From Streptomyces sp. NBC_00513 (lineage in GTDB: Bacteria; Actinomycetota; Actinomycetes; Streptomycetales; Streptomycetaceae): a DNA stretch of 64,000 nucleotides. Positions 20,198-29,095 of this stretch are shown one piece after another (the stretch's first letter is position 1; each line of letters begins with the position of its first letter). The stretch covers positions 4,712,001 through 4,776,000 of the forward strand of contig NZ_CP107845.1 in assembly GCF_041431415.1 (NCBI RefSeq), written 5' to 3'. The position numbers were made by a program, and so were the translations under genes. The notes beneath the pieces were generated by a model. That model searched no databases. It worked only from the letters and a program-made list of their open reading frames with translations, and was not told the DNA's origin.

Positions 20198-21427
20198 TCA
20201 GAGGCGGTGCGCCGCGCCGATCGGGCTGGCGCCCCGGGTGTCCAGCAGGAGCTGCGCCTTGACCGCCAGGCCCTGGAGGTCGTAGGTGCGGTGGTGCTGG
20301 AGCAGGATCGTCAGGTCCGCGTGGGCGGCGGCCTCGTACAGCGAGTCGGCGCGCGGGACGGGCTGGTCACGGACCCGCCAGGCCGGGATGTACGGGTCGT
20401 GGTAGCTGATCTGGGCCCCGAGGTCGATGAGCCGGCTGGCGATCTCGCGCGCCGGCGAGCCCTCCTGGTCGGCGAGGTCCGGCTTGTACGTCACCCCGAG
20501 CAGCAGGACCCGGGCGCCGCGGGCGGACTTCCCGTGCTCGTTCAGCAGGGCGGCGGAGCGCTGGATGACGTACTGCGGCATCCGGTTGTTGATCTCCTGG
20601 GCCAGGCCGACCATGCGCAGCGGGTGACCGGGGGTGCGGGTGGTGTGGGGGAGGTAGTTCGGGTCGAGCGGGACGCCGTGGCCGCCGACGCCGGGGCCGG
20701 GGCGGAACGCCTGGAACCCGTACGGCTTCGTCTCGGCGCACCGGATGACGTCCCACAGGTCGACCCCGAGGTCGTGGCAGAGGACGGCCATCTCGTTCAT
20801 GAGGGCGATGTTCACGTGCCGGTAGTTGGTCTCCAGCAGCTGCACGGTCTCCGCCTCGCGCAGGCCGCGGGCGCGCACCACCTTCTCGGTGAGGCGGGCG
20901 TAGAAGGCGTGCGCGGACTCGGTGCAGGCGGGGGTGAGGCCGCCGATCACCTTGGGGGTGTTGGAGATCCCGTGCGTCCGGTTGCCCGGGTCGTGCCGGC
21001 TGGGGGAGTAGGCCAGGTGGAAGTCCCGGCCCGCGCGCAGCCCGGATCCGGCTTCGAGGATCGGGCGCAGGTAGTCCTCGGTGACCCCCGGATGGGCGGC
21101 GGACTCCAGGATGACGGTGGTGTGCGGGCGCAGCCGGGCGGCGAGCGCACGGCCCGCGTCGCCGACAGCGGAGAGATCGAGCGCACGATCGGCGCCGAGC
21201 TGGGTAGGGGCGCAGATGACGGCGGTACGGACCCGGCCCAGTTCGGCGGGGTTGGTGGTGACCCGGAAGCCGGCCGCCGACATGCGGCGGATCTCGGCGG
21301 CGGTGAGGGTGCTGTCCGTGGCCGGACCGCTGTCGAAGCCGACGGTCTCGATTCCGGCGGCGACGGCCGCCTGAGCGAGAGGGAGGCCGAGGTGGCCGAG
21401 TCCGATGACGGCGAGATCTGCGGGCAT
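20198..21427 (-). CDS. nucleotide-sugar dehydrogenase family protein lacking catalytic residues
   Basis: 409 residues with the UDP-glucose/UDP-ManNAc dehydrogenase layout: N-terminal Rossmann domain (VIGLGHLGLPLA), central helical dimer domain and C-terminal UDP-binding domain (LLGVTYKPDLADQEGSPA). The usual GGHCIPVDP is here GGHGVPLDP, so the nucleophilic Cys is Gly251 (codon GGC). The catalytic Lys in the central helix is Gln196, and the Asn four residues on is Thr200. SPER is SPSR, losing the Glu. Asp255 remains. Oxidation of a sugar alcohol to an acid is therefore unlikely; it may bind a nucleotide sugar or act as a regulator. The start is ATG 21427. Confidence 0.8.
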   Translation of the reverse strand: MPADLAVIGLGHLGLPLAQAAVAAGIETVGFDSGPATDSTLTAAEIRRMSAAGFRVTTNPAELGRVRTAVICAPTQLGADRALDLSAVGDAGRALAARLRPHTTVILESAAHPGVTEDYLRPILEAGSGLRAGRDFHLAYSPSRHDPGNRTHGISNTPKVIGGLTPACTESAHAFYARLTEKVVRARGLREAETVQLLETNYRHVNIALMNEMAVLCHDLGVDLWDVIRCAETKPYGFQAFRPGPGVGGHGVPLDPNYLPHTTRTPGHPLRMVGLAQEINNRMPQYVIQRSAALLNEHGKSARGARVLLLGVTYKPDLADQEGSPAREIASRLIDLGAQISYHDPYIPAWRVRDQPVPRADSLYEAAAHADLTILLQHHRTYDLQGLAVKAQLLLDTRGASPIGAAHRL

Positions 21428-21678
21428 GGAGGTGCCGTCCCTTCCCTTCCCTTGCATGAGGGGGCTGGGCGCGCAAGTCCTGTGGAGGGCTGGAGCAGGC
21501 GCAATGTCAGACTAGGCGTATATATGACAGATATGTCGCATTGTGAGGTGGTGGCTGCCGTTGTGTTGTCCACAGGCGGTGGCCGATGTGAGTGCGGACG
21601 GTCAGAATCAACAGCGGGGAATGTGAGCGGGATCACCCGCATCGAGCGGGGATTCCCCCGCAGCAACGGGAGGCAGCC

Positions 21679-23385
21679 GTGAGGACAGCGACACTGGGAC
21701 CGGTTCAGCGGGCCGAGGCACTTGCCCGGATGGCCGAACGGGAGCTGGACGTGCTGGTCGTCGGCGCGGGAGTGGTCGGCGCCGGCACCGCGCTCGACGC
21801 GGCCACCAGAGGCCTGTCCACCGGGCTGGTCGAGGCACGGGACTGGGCCTCGGGCACGTCCAGCCGCTCCAGCAAGCTGATCCACGGCGGACTGCGCTAC
21901 CTGGAGATGCTCGACTTCGCCCTCGTCCGCGAGGCCCTGAAGGAACGCGGGCTGCTGCTGGAGCGACTCGCGCCGCACCTGGTCAAGCCGGTGCCGTTCC
22001 TGTACCCGCTCCAGCACAAGGGCTGGGAGCGCCTCTACGCCGGCTCGGGCGTGGCCCTGTACGACGCGATGTCCTTCTCCAGCGGGCACGGCCGCGGGCT
22101 CCCCACCCACCGGCACCTCTCGCGCAAGCACGCGCTGCGGGTCGCGCCGGCGCTGCGCAAGGACGCCCTGGTCGGCGCCCTGCAGTACTACGACGCCCAG
22201 ATGGACGACGCCCGGTACGTCACCACATTGGTTCGAACGGCCTCCGCGTACGGGGCGCAGTGCGCCAACGGGGCGAGGGTGGTCGGCTTCCTCCGCGAGG
22301 GTGAACGGGTGGTCGGCGCGCTGGTGCGGGACGTGGAGGGCGGCGGCGAGTACGAGATCCGCGCGAAGCAGGTCGTCAACGCCACCGGGGTGTGGACTGA
22401 CGACACCCAGGCGCTGATCGGGGAGCGCGGCCAGTTCCACGTACGGGCCTCGAAGGGCATCCACCTGGTCGTCCCGAAGGACCGGATCCACTCCTCCACC
22501 GGGCTGATCCTGCGCACGGAGAAGTCCGTGCTCTTCGTCATCCCCTGGGGACGCCACTGGATCGTCGGCACCACGGACACCGACTGGGACCTCGACAAGG
22601 CGCACCCGGCGGCGTCCAGCGCGGACATCGACTACCTGCTGGAGCACGTGAACTCGGTGCTGGCGGTCCCCCTGACGCGCGACGACGTCCAGGGCGTCTA
22701 CGCGGGCCTGCGGCCCCTGCTGGCCGGCGAGTCCGACGCGACCAGCAAGCTCTCGCGCGAACACACGGTGGCCCACCCGGTGCCGGGGCTGGTCGTGGTG
22801 GCGGGCGGCAAGTACACGACGTACCGGGTGATGGCCAAGGACGCCGTGGACGAGGCGGTGCACGGGCTGGACCAACGGGTCGCGGAGTGCGTGACCGAGG
22901 ACGTCCCGCTGGTGGGCGCGGAGGGGTACCGGGCCCTGTGGAACGGCCGCGCCCGGATCGCGGCGCGCACGGGCATCCACGTGGCGCGGGTGGAACACCT
23001 CCTCAACCGGTACGGGTCGCTGACGGAGGAACTGCTCGACCTGATCGTGGCGGATCCGGGGTTGGCCGAGCCGCTCACGGGGGCAGAGGACTATCTGCGG
23101 GCGGAAGTCGTCTACGCGGCTTCGCACGAAGGGGCCAGGCACCTGGACGACGTGTTGACGCGTCGGACGCGGATCTCGATCGAGACCTTCGACCGGGGCA
23201 CGCGATCGGCGCGCGAGTGTGCGGAATTGATGGCTCCGGTGCTGGGCTGGGACAAGAAGCAGATCGAGAACGAGGTCGAGCACTACGAGAAGCGAGTGCA
23301 AGCGGAACGGGAATCGCAGCGCCAACCGGACGACCTGACGGCGGACGCGGCCAGGCTGGGAGCTCCCGACATCGTTCCGTTGTAA
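21679..23385 (+). CDS. glpD: aerobic glycerol-3-phosphate dehydrogenase
   Basis: 568 residues. This membrane-associated flavoprotein oxidises sn-glycerol-3-phosphate to dihydroxyacetone phosphate, passing electrons to menaquinone. The FAD Rossmann motif is VVGAGVVGAGTALDAATRG, the substrate region is SSRSSKLIHGGLRYLE, and the FAD-contacting C-terminal part has VVVAGGKYTTYRVMAKDA. A C-terminal domain of about 150 residues (EDVPLVGAEGY ... GWDKKQIENEVEHY) is normal for GlpD. The GTG at 21679 is preceded by GGGAGG. The 251-bp upstream gap includes an AT-rich patch and an isolated DnaA-box-like 9-mer. No glycerol transport genes are adjacent. Confidence 0.94.
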   Translation: MRTATLGPVQRAEALARMAERELDVLVVGAGVVGAGTALDAATRGLSTGLVEARDWASGTSSRSSKLIHGGLRYLEMLDFALVREALKERGLLLERLAPHLVKPVPFLYPLQHKGWERLYAGSGVALYDAMSFSSGHGRGLPTHRHLSRKHALRVAPALRKDALVGALQYYDAQMDDARYVTTLVRTASAYGAQCANGARVVGFLREGERVVGALVRDVEGGGEYEIRAKQVVNATGVWTDDTQALIGERGQFHVRASKGIHLVVPKDRIHSSTGLILRTEKSVLFVIPWGRHWIVGTTDTDWDLDKAHPAASSADIDYLLEHVNSVLAVPLTRDDVQGVYAGLRPLLAGESDATSKLSREHTVAHPVPGLVVVAGGKYTTYRVMAKDAVDEAVHGLDQRVAECVTEDVPLVGAEGYRALWNGRARIAARTGIHVARVEHLLNRYGSLTEELLDLIVADPGLAEPLTGAEDYLRAEVVYAASHEGARHLDDVLTRRTRISIETFDRGTRSARECAELMAPVLGWDKKQIENEVEHYEKRVQAERESQRQPDDLTADAARLGAPDIVPL

Positions 23386-23533
23386 CTCCGGGATGCGGAG
23401 GGGGGAACCGTTGCCCCGGGGCGCCCGTCCGTTGCGGAGTGAGCAACAATGAGGTTTCTGCCGGGGCGGGTTACCGTGCCCCTCGGCGGCTGCCGGGGCA
23501 GCCGGGCAGGCTGCACGATCGCAGAGGGGACGC

Positions 23534-26080
23534 ATGTCGAAGCCGGAGCACACCGAGTCGCCGGATTCCGCGGGTAAGGCGCAGAGCGCCGAACCGAGCA
23601 CCGAGCCGGCGGGTGTGAAGCCGAGCCCGCGCAAGGCCGAGCCCGCGGCGGAACCCGAGGGTGTGAAGCCCGGCGCCGCGAAGCCGAAGCCGAACCCGGC
23701 CGGGGCCACCGCCGCGAAGGCGGACACCCCGCCGGGTGACGGGCCGCGGGACGCGAAGCCCGCCGCGCCGAAGCCGGGTCCGTCCGGGGCGAAGTCCACC
23801 CCGGCCGGGCCGAGCCTGGCCAAGGCGGCCCCCGCCGCGAAGGCGGAACCCGCGTCGGCCGTCAAGGTGGCCTCCGCCGATCCCGAGGACGCCCGGCCCG
23901 AGGCTGGCGGGCCCGAGGCCGCCAAGCCCGCCCCGGCGAAGCCGGACCCGGTCAGGACCGGGGCCGGGAGGCCCGAGGTCGTGCCCGCACAGCGGTCCCC
24001 CGAGGGCGCGAAGAGCGCGGCGGCCACGGCGGAATCCGGTCAGGACGAAGGGCGGTTGCTCGCCCGCAGGTACCGGCTCGGGTCCGTCCTCGGCAAGGGC
24101 GGCATGGGCACCGTGTGGCGCGCCGAGGACGAGATCCTCGGGCGGACGGTCGCCGTCAAGGAACTTCGCTTCAGCATGGGCGTGGACGAGGACGAGAAGC
24201 GCCGCCTCATCACCCGCACCCTTCGCGAGGCCAAGGCGATCGCACGGATCCGCAGCGGCGGCGCCGTCACCGTCTACGACGTCGTGGACGAGGACGGCCG
24301 CCCGTGGATCGTCATGGAACTCATCGAGGGCCCCTCCCTCGCCGAGTTCGTGCGCGAGCGCGGCCCGCTGACGCCCCGCCGCGCGGCCGAGGTCGGGCTC
24401 GCCGTCCTCGACGTACTGCGCGCCGCCCACGACCAGGGCATCCTGCACCGTGACGTGAAGCCGTCCAACGTGCTCATAGCGGACAACGGTCGTGTCGTGC
24501 TCACCGACTTCGGCATCGCGCAGGTCGAGGGCGACCCCTCCGTCACCTCCACCGGCATGCTCGTCGGCGCCCCCTCCTACATCTCTCCCGAGCGCGCCCG
24601 GGGCCAGAAGCCCGGCCCGCCCGCCGACATGTGGTCGCTCGGTGGCCTGCTGTACGCCTGCGTCGAGGGCGTGCCCCCGTACGACAAGGGCTCCGCCCTC
24701 GCCACCCTCACCGCCGTGATGACCGAACCGGTGGAACCGCCCAAGAACGCCGGTCCGTTGACCGAGGTCATCTACGGCCTGCTGGTCAAGGACCCCGCCG
24801 GGCGGCTCGACGACGACCGCGCCCGGGCGATGTTGAAGGCGGTGCTCGACGCCCCCGAGCCCGCGCCGGCGATGCCCCCGGCCGTCGAGGAGACCAAGGC
24901 GATCTCCCTCGCCGACGCCAAGGAGGCGGCGGACAGGATCGCGGCCGAGAAGGCCGAGAAAGCCGAGAAGGCCGAGGCGGACAGGGCGGAGAAGGCCGAG
25001 GCCAAGGCCACCGCCGAGCGCGCCGCGGCGGCCAAGGCCGCCGAGAAGGCCGCGGAGAAGGCGGAGAAGAAGGAACGCGAGCGGCGCGAGCGCGAGCAGC
25101 GCGAGCGGACCCGGGCGGCGCTGAAGTCCGCCCGCAAGGCCGCCGCGGCGGAGGCCGCCACCGCGGCCGCCGCCGCATCGACGGCGTCCGCGGCCGAGGC
25201 CCCGTCGTCCCGCCCCAAGCCGATCCCGGCGTCGCTCACCGATGTGATGTCGCGCCGCACCATCGCGCTCGCCATCGCCGGTGTGGTCGTGGTCCTGGCG
25301 GTGATCTGCTCGCTGATCGTGTGGGCGGTCAGCGGGGACGACGACAAGGGCAAGGACGAGGCCGGTCCCAAGCCGTCCGCCTCCGGGTCCGCGAACCCGG
25401 GGACGGCCGTCGGCGCGTCGGCGGGTTCCGCCGGCAACGCGTCCTCGAACGGGGGATCCGGCGGGGGCAAGAAGAGCGGCGAGCCCAGCCCGGCGCAGAG
25501 TCCCGCGCAGAGCCAGGGGCAGGGCCAGGGTCAGGCCCAGGGCCAAGGGCAGGGACAAGGCCAGGGACAGGGACAGAACACGGGCCAGACACAGGGTCAG
25601 GGCGCCGCCCCGGGCACAGGGCTGCCGGCCGGCTACACGAAGGTCTCGGACACCCGGTTCCACTTCTCCATGGCGATGCCCGAGGGCTTCCACCAGACCG
25701 ACACGGCCGGCGAGAGCTCCGGCGGCATATACAGCCGCGACGGCGGCTTCCCGCGCATCCAGGTCGACTTCACCGACAGTCCGACGGGCGACGCACGTCT
25801 CGCCTGGGCCCAGTTGGCCCCGGCCGTCCAGGGCAGCAGCACGGGCTACCGCCTGATCCGGTTGGACGGCGTGGACTACCGCGGCTATCCGACCGCGGCG
25901 GACTGGGAGTTCGAGCGCGAGCAGAAGGGCATCAAGGTCCACGTGCTGAACCGCGGCTTCAAGGTGGACGGGAAGCACGGCTACGCCATCATGGTCAGCT
26001 GCCCGGCCGACCAGTGGGACGGCCCCGAGTGCACGCAGATGCGCAACACGGCATTCGAGACCTTCCAGCCCCTGGGCTGA
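23534..26080 (+). CDS. membrane Ser/Thr protein kinase with long N- and juxtamembrane low-complexity regions
   Basis: 848 residues. Residues 1-170 are Pro/Ala/Lys-rich and probably disordered. The kinase domain (178-440) is intact: Gly loop GKGGMG (187-192), Lys209 (VAVKE), HRD 305-307, DFG 325-327, APE-like SPER, and DMWSLGG. Residues 455-545 are an Ala/Lys/Glu-rich, charged helical stretch of KAEKAE-type repeats. A membrane helix lies at 575-598, then a Gln/Gly repeat linker (655-690) and an extracellular domain of about 150 residues with two Cys. The start is ATG 23534 after GAGGGGA. It is the first of three consecutive genes of this plan; the matching S. coelicolor kinase block has been tied to spore-wall synthesis. 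Confidence 0.9.
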   Translation: MSKPEHTESPDSAGKAQSAEPSTEPAGVKPSPRKAEPAAEPEGVKPGAAKPKPNPAGATAAKADTPPGDGPRDAKPAAPKPGPSGAKSTPAGPSLAKAAPAAKAEPASAVKVASADPEDARPEAGGPEAAKPAPAKPDPVRTGAGRPEVVPAQRSPEGAKSAAATAESGQDEGRLLARRYRLGSVLGKGGMGTVWRAEDEILGRTVAVKELRFSMGVDEDEKRRLITRTLREAKAIARIRSGGAVTVYDVVDEDGRPWIVMELIEGPSLAEFVRERGPLTPRRAAEVGLAVLDVLRAAHDQGILHRDVKPSNVLIADNGRVVLTDFGIAQVEGDPSVTSTGMLVGAPSYISPERARGQKPGPPADMWSLGGLLYACVEGVPPYDKGSALATLTAVMTEPVEPPKNAGPLTEVIYGLLVKDPAGRLDDDRARAMLKAVLDAPEPAPAMPPAVEETKAISLADAKEAADRIAAEKAEKAEKAEADRAEKAEAKATAERAAAAKAAEKAAEKAEKKERERREREQRERTRAALKSARKAAAAEAATAAAAASTASAAEAPSSRPKPIPASLTDVMSRRTIALAIAGVVVVLAVICSLIVWAVSGDDDKGKDEAGPKPSASGSANPGTAVGASAGSAGNASSNGGSGGGKKSGEPSPAQSPAQSQGQGQGQAQGQGQGQGQGQGQNTGQTQGQGAAPGTGLPAGYTKVSDTRFHFSMAMPEGFHQTDTAGESSGGIYSRDGGFPRIQVDFTDSPTGDARLAWAQLAPAVQGSSTGYRLIRLDGVDYRGYPTAADWEFEREQKGIKVHVLNRGFKVDGKHGYAIMVSCPADQWDGPECTQMRNTAFETFQPLG
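25500..25603 (+). repeat. hexanucleotide CAGGGN tandem repeat encoding a Gln/Gly linker
   Basis: About fifteen copies of a 6-bp unit (CAGGGC, CAGGGA, CAGGGT) encode alternating Gln-Gly in the extracellular linker of the kinase. Synonymous drift between copies is visible. In-frame length variation is expected between strains. Confidence 0.85.
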
Positions 26081-26195
26081 GCCGGGTCGTCCCCCGGGCG
26101 GGGGCGGGCCTTGCCAGGCCCGGGACGCGGGCGCCCCGGGCGACGTATCGTGTCCGCGGGAACCATGGGGTGGTACCGCACTCGGGGGAGGCGAT

Positions 26196-28970
26196 GTGGA
26201 GGACTACGCGGGTCGGATCCTGTCCGACCGATACCGTCTGCCGCTGCCGCCGTCGGACGAGTACGAGCCCGTCGAGACCCGGGCCTTCGACACGCGCAGC
26301 GGTCAGGAAGTCCTGGTCCGTCAGGTGCCGTTGCCGGAGATCGTGGACGCGGAGCTGCTGGACGGGACGCGCGGTCCGGCGACCGGGCGCCGGTCGTCCG
26401 GCGAACTCCCGGCCGTGCGCCGGGCCATCGCGGCGGCGCAGGCCGCCGCCTCGGTACCCGACCACGCGCGCCTCGACCAGGTCTTCGACGTCTTCGCGGA
26501 GGGCGGTTCGCTGTGGATCGTCAGCGAACTCGTCCCCGCGCGGCCGTTGGCGGCCCTGATCGCCGAGGAGCCGCTGACCCCCTATCGGGCGGCGGAGGTG
26601 GCCGCCGACGTCCTGACCGCGCTGCGGGTGCTGCACGCGCACGGCTGGACCCACCGCAACATCACCGTCCGGACCGTGTTGATATGCGATGACGGCCGGG
26701 TCGTCCTGACGGGGCTCGCGGCGGGCGCCGCGGAGGAGGCCCTCTGCGGATACGACCCGGTGCCCGAGGGCGCCGGGATCGGTACGGAACTCCCCGCGTC
26801 CGAGCCGGTCGACCGGTACCCGGCGAGCCAAGGGCCGGCGCCGGACCCGTCGGGCCGGGAAACCGCGCGCCGGGGGTTCGACTTCGGTCCGCGGGCGACC
26901 GACCCGTACGGCCGGATCCCCGGACCCGGCCGGCCGCCGGCCGCCCCGGAGCCCGCGTCCGAGGCCGGATCCGAACCCCGGACGCTTCCGCCCGTGCGGG
27001 AGTCCGCCGGCATCGAGTACGCCCCGCTGGTGGCCCCGGGGTACGACACCGGGCCGCGGTACTCCGACCACATCACCCCGGAACGCCCCCCGATCCCGGT
27101 GCTTCCGGCACTCCAGGCGGGTCCCGCGGCCGACTCGGAGCCCTCCGCCGAGCGGCCCGACGCCAAGGCCGCCGCGCGGGCCGGCACCATCGCCGCCTAC
27201 CGGGCCGGCGCGCGGGCGGCCGCGGCCAAGGTCGAGGAGGAACGCAGGGCCGGCACGGGCGCCGCACCCGAGCCGCGCCCGGAGGGCTCGAACCTGCCGC
27301 AGGGGTACTCGTACCCGTACGGGGGCCCGGCCGCCGCGCCGGCCGCGCCCTGGCACGGGGCCACCCCCCGCCGCCGGCCGGACCAGGACACGGCCGCCGA
27401 GCGGGAACCGACCCCCGAGCCGGAGCCCGCGTACCCGCCGACCCCGGAACCGGAGCCCGCGTACCCGCCGGACCCCGAGCCGGAGCACGCCCCGGGGGCC
27501 GCGCACACCGCGGAGTCACCCGGCGCCGTGAACGTGCCCGCGCTGCCCGCGCGGCTCGCCCTGCCCCAGGGGTACCGCCAAGCCGAACCCCCGGACCCCA
27601 CCGGCCCCTTCCCGGTCGTGCGGCCCGACGAGCCTCGGCCCGGGACCGGGGTCGCCGTGCCCCGCCCGGCACCTCCGCGGCCGATCCCGCGCACGGTCCC
27701 CGAGCCGGTCCCGCCGGCGGCCCCGCGGCCCGTCGGCGTCGACGGCTGGTCCGGCGCCCGCATCGGCGGCGGTGGCCCAAGGACCGGCCTGGACGCCGAG
27801 CGCGCGCGGCAGACCCGGATGGCCGTCGTGGGAGCAGTCACCGAGCGCTGGGCGCCCGAGCAGGCCGGCCCCGTGCACGGACACTGGCAACTGGCCGCGC
27901 CCGTCGGACCCGCCACCGACCTCTGGGCGCTCGGCGCGCTCCTGTACCGCGCCGTCCAGGGGCACGCCCCGTACCCCGAGGAGAGCGTCCCCGACCTCGT
28001 GGAGATGGTCTGCTCCGAGCCCCCGGCCTTCGCCGAGGAATGCGGTCCGCTGCGCCCGATCGTCGAGTCGCTGCTGCGCCAGGACCCCACCGAACGACCC
28101 GACTTCGAGGAGCTGCGCGGCTGGCTGCGCTCGCTGGTGCGCTCCGCTCCCGAACCCGACGGCGCCTTCGGGATGCTGCCGATGGCGGACCCGGACCCGA
28201 CGCGGCTGCCCGTCGTGCGCAGGCGCGGCGACGTGCACGGTCGCCACCGCAGCGCGGAGGCCCCGCGCCGCAAGCCGCGTTCCCTCGGGCGAACCCTGCT
28301 GGTCGGCGTCCTCGCGTTACTCGCGGCGGCGGTGGGGTACGCCCTGCTGTTCATGCCCCGCTCCGCGGACCAGCGGGCGCAGGGGGAGCCGGACGGTTCC
28401 ACTCCCCGACCCCCCGTCTCCAGCGCGCCGCCCACGTCCGGCCAGGGCCCCGGGCGGACGCCCTCGGGCACCCCGGAGTCCAAGCCCGCCTCGCAGAGCA
28501 AGGCGCCCGTGCCCGCTCCGCCCGGCTACACCACCCAACAGGACCCCGAACACTTCGAGATGGCGGTTCCCGACGGCTGGGAACGGCGCGGCATCAACGA
28601 GGCGGGCCAGGTCCGTTACGTGGATGGGCAATTCGTGTTGACGGTGGTGCCGGGACGGGACAAGGTCGAGGGCGGCAGGCCGGACCCGCTCACGTACCAG
28701 AAGGACAAGGAGCCGGAATTGTCCCCGTACCGTAATTCCAGTTGGGCGAGCGGTGGGGACGTCAAGTCGACCACGGTGGGCCAACAGGTGCGGGTCACCG
28801 GCCGGTACACGTGGATCGACTCGGCGGGACGCAGCGTCGTTGCGCGCAACTTCGTCGTCGCGTTGGGTGGGGTCTACCACGTGGTCCTGGTGACCGGACC
28901 GCAGGACGAGGAAGGAAGGGTCACCGAGGTCTTCGAGAAGGCCACGGGGAGTTACAAGCCAGGGGGTTGA
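26196..28970 (+). CDS. membrane pseudokinase with a giant Pro-rich insertion in the activation segment
   Basis: 924 residues. The N-lobe lacks a Gly-rich loop and the VAIK Lys (here QEVLVRQVP). The catalytic loop is HRN (153-155) instead of HRD, and the DFG position reads LTGLAAG, so all catalytic residues are missing. A Pro/Glu-rich segment of about 370 residues (roughly 180-550) is inserted before the APE motif (553-555), after which a normal C-lobe resumes (ATDLWALGALLYRAVQG). One membrane helix at 699-720 precedes an extracellular domain (775-924, PPGYTTQQDPEHFEMAVPDG) like those of the flanking kinases. The GTG at 26196 follows GGGGGAGG. It probably acts as a scaffold or allosteric partner of the adjacent active kinases. 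Confidence 0.85.
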   Translation: MEDYAGRILSDRYRLPLPPSDEYEPVETRAFDTRSGQEVLVRQVPLPEIVDAELLDGTRGPATGRRSSGELPAVRRAIAAAQAAASVPDHARLDQVFDVFAEGGSLWIVSELVPARPLAALIAEEPLTPYRAAEVAADVLTALRVLHAHGWTHRNITVRTVLICDDGRVVLTGLAAGAAEEALCGYDPVPEGAGIGTELPASEPVDRYPASQGPAPDPSGRETARRGFDFGPRATDPYGRIPGPGRPPAAPEPASEAGSEPRTLPPVRESAGIEYAPLVAPGYDTGPRYSDHITPERPPIPVLPALQAGPAADSEPSAERPDAKAAARAGTIAAYRAGARAAAAKVEEERRAGTGAAPEPRPEGSNLPQGYSYPYGGPAAAPAAPWHGATPRRRPDQDTAAEREPTPEPEPAYPPTPEPEPAYPPDPEPEHAPGAAHTAESPGAVNVPALPARLALPQGYRQAEPPDPTGPFPVVRPDEPRPGTGVAVPRPAPPRPIPRTVPEPVPPAAPRPVGVDGWSGARIGGGGPRTGLDAERARQTRMAVVGAVTERWAPEQAGPVHGHWQLAAPVGPATDLWALGALLYRAVQGHAPYPEESVPDLVEMVCSEPPAFAEECGPLRPIVESLLRQDPTERPDFEELRGWLRSLVRSAPEPDGAFGMLPMADPDPTRLPVVRRRGDVHGRHRSAEAPRRKPRSLGRTLLVGVLALLAAAVGYALLFMPRSADQRAQGEPDGSTPRPPVSSAPPTSGQGPGRTPSGTPESKPASQSKAPVPAPPGYTTQQDPEHFEMAVPDGWERRGINEAGQVRYVDGQFVLTVVPGRDKVEGGRPDPLTYQKDKEPELSPYRNSSWASGGDVKSTTVGQQVRVTGRYTWIDSAGRSVVARNFVVALGGVYHVVLVTGPQDEEGRVTEVFEKATGSYKPGG
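27412..27480 (+). repeat. 30-bp tandem repeat in the pseudokinase insertion
   Basis: Two and a third near-identical 30-bp units encode EPEPAYPPTP, EPEPAYPPDP and EPEH. It is part of the Pro/Glu-rich activation-segment insertion, suggesting growth by repeat expansion. Confidence 0.8.
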
Positions 28971-29095
28971 CAGAGCGCTGACGGCATGTCAATGCGGCGA
29001 TTGCGTCACAGTGCTGTCTCACCGCGCCCGCGCGGTGTCGGCATCGCGCGCAAGCTCCGTAATCTGGCCCGAAGTGCACAGAGCGGCGAGGTTTC

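Noticed and set aside
21566..21574. Single TTGTCCACA, a Streptomyces DnaA-box match, upstream of glpD
   Set aside because: An isolated box without others nearby and without dnaA or dnaN; not an origin.
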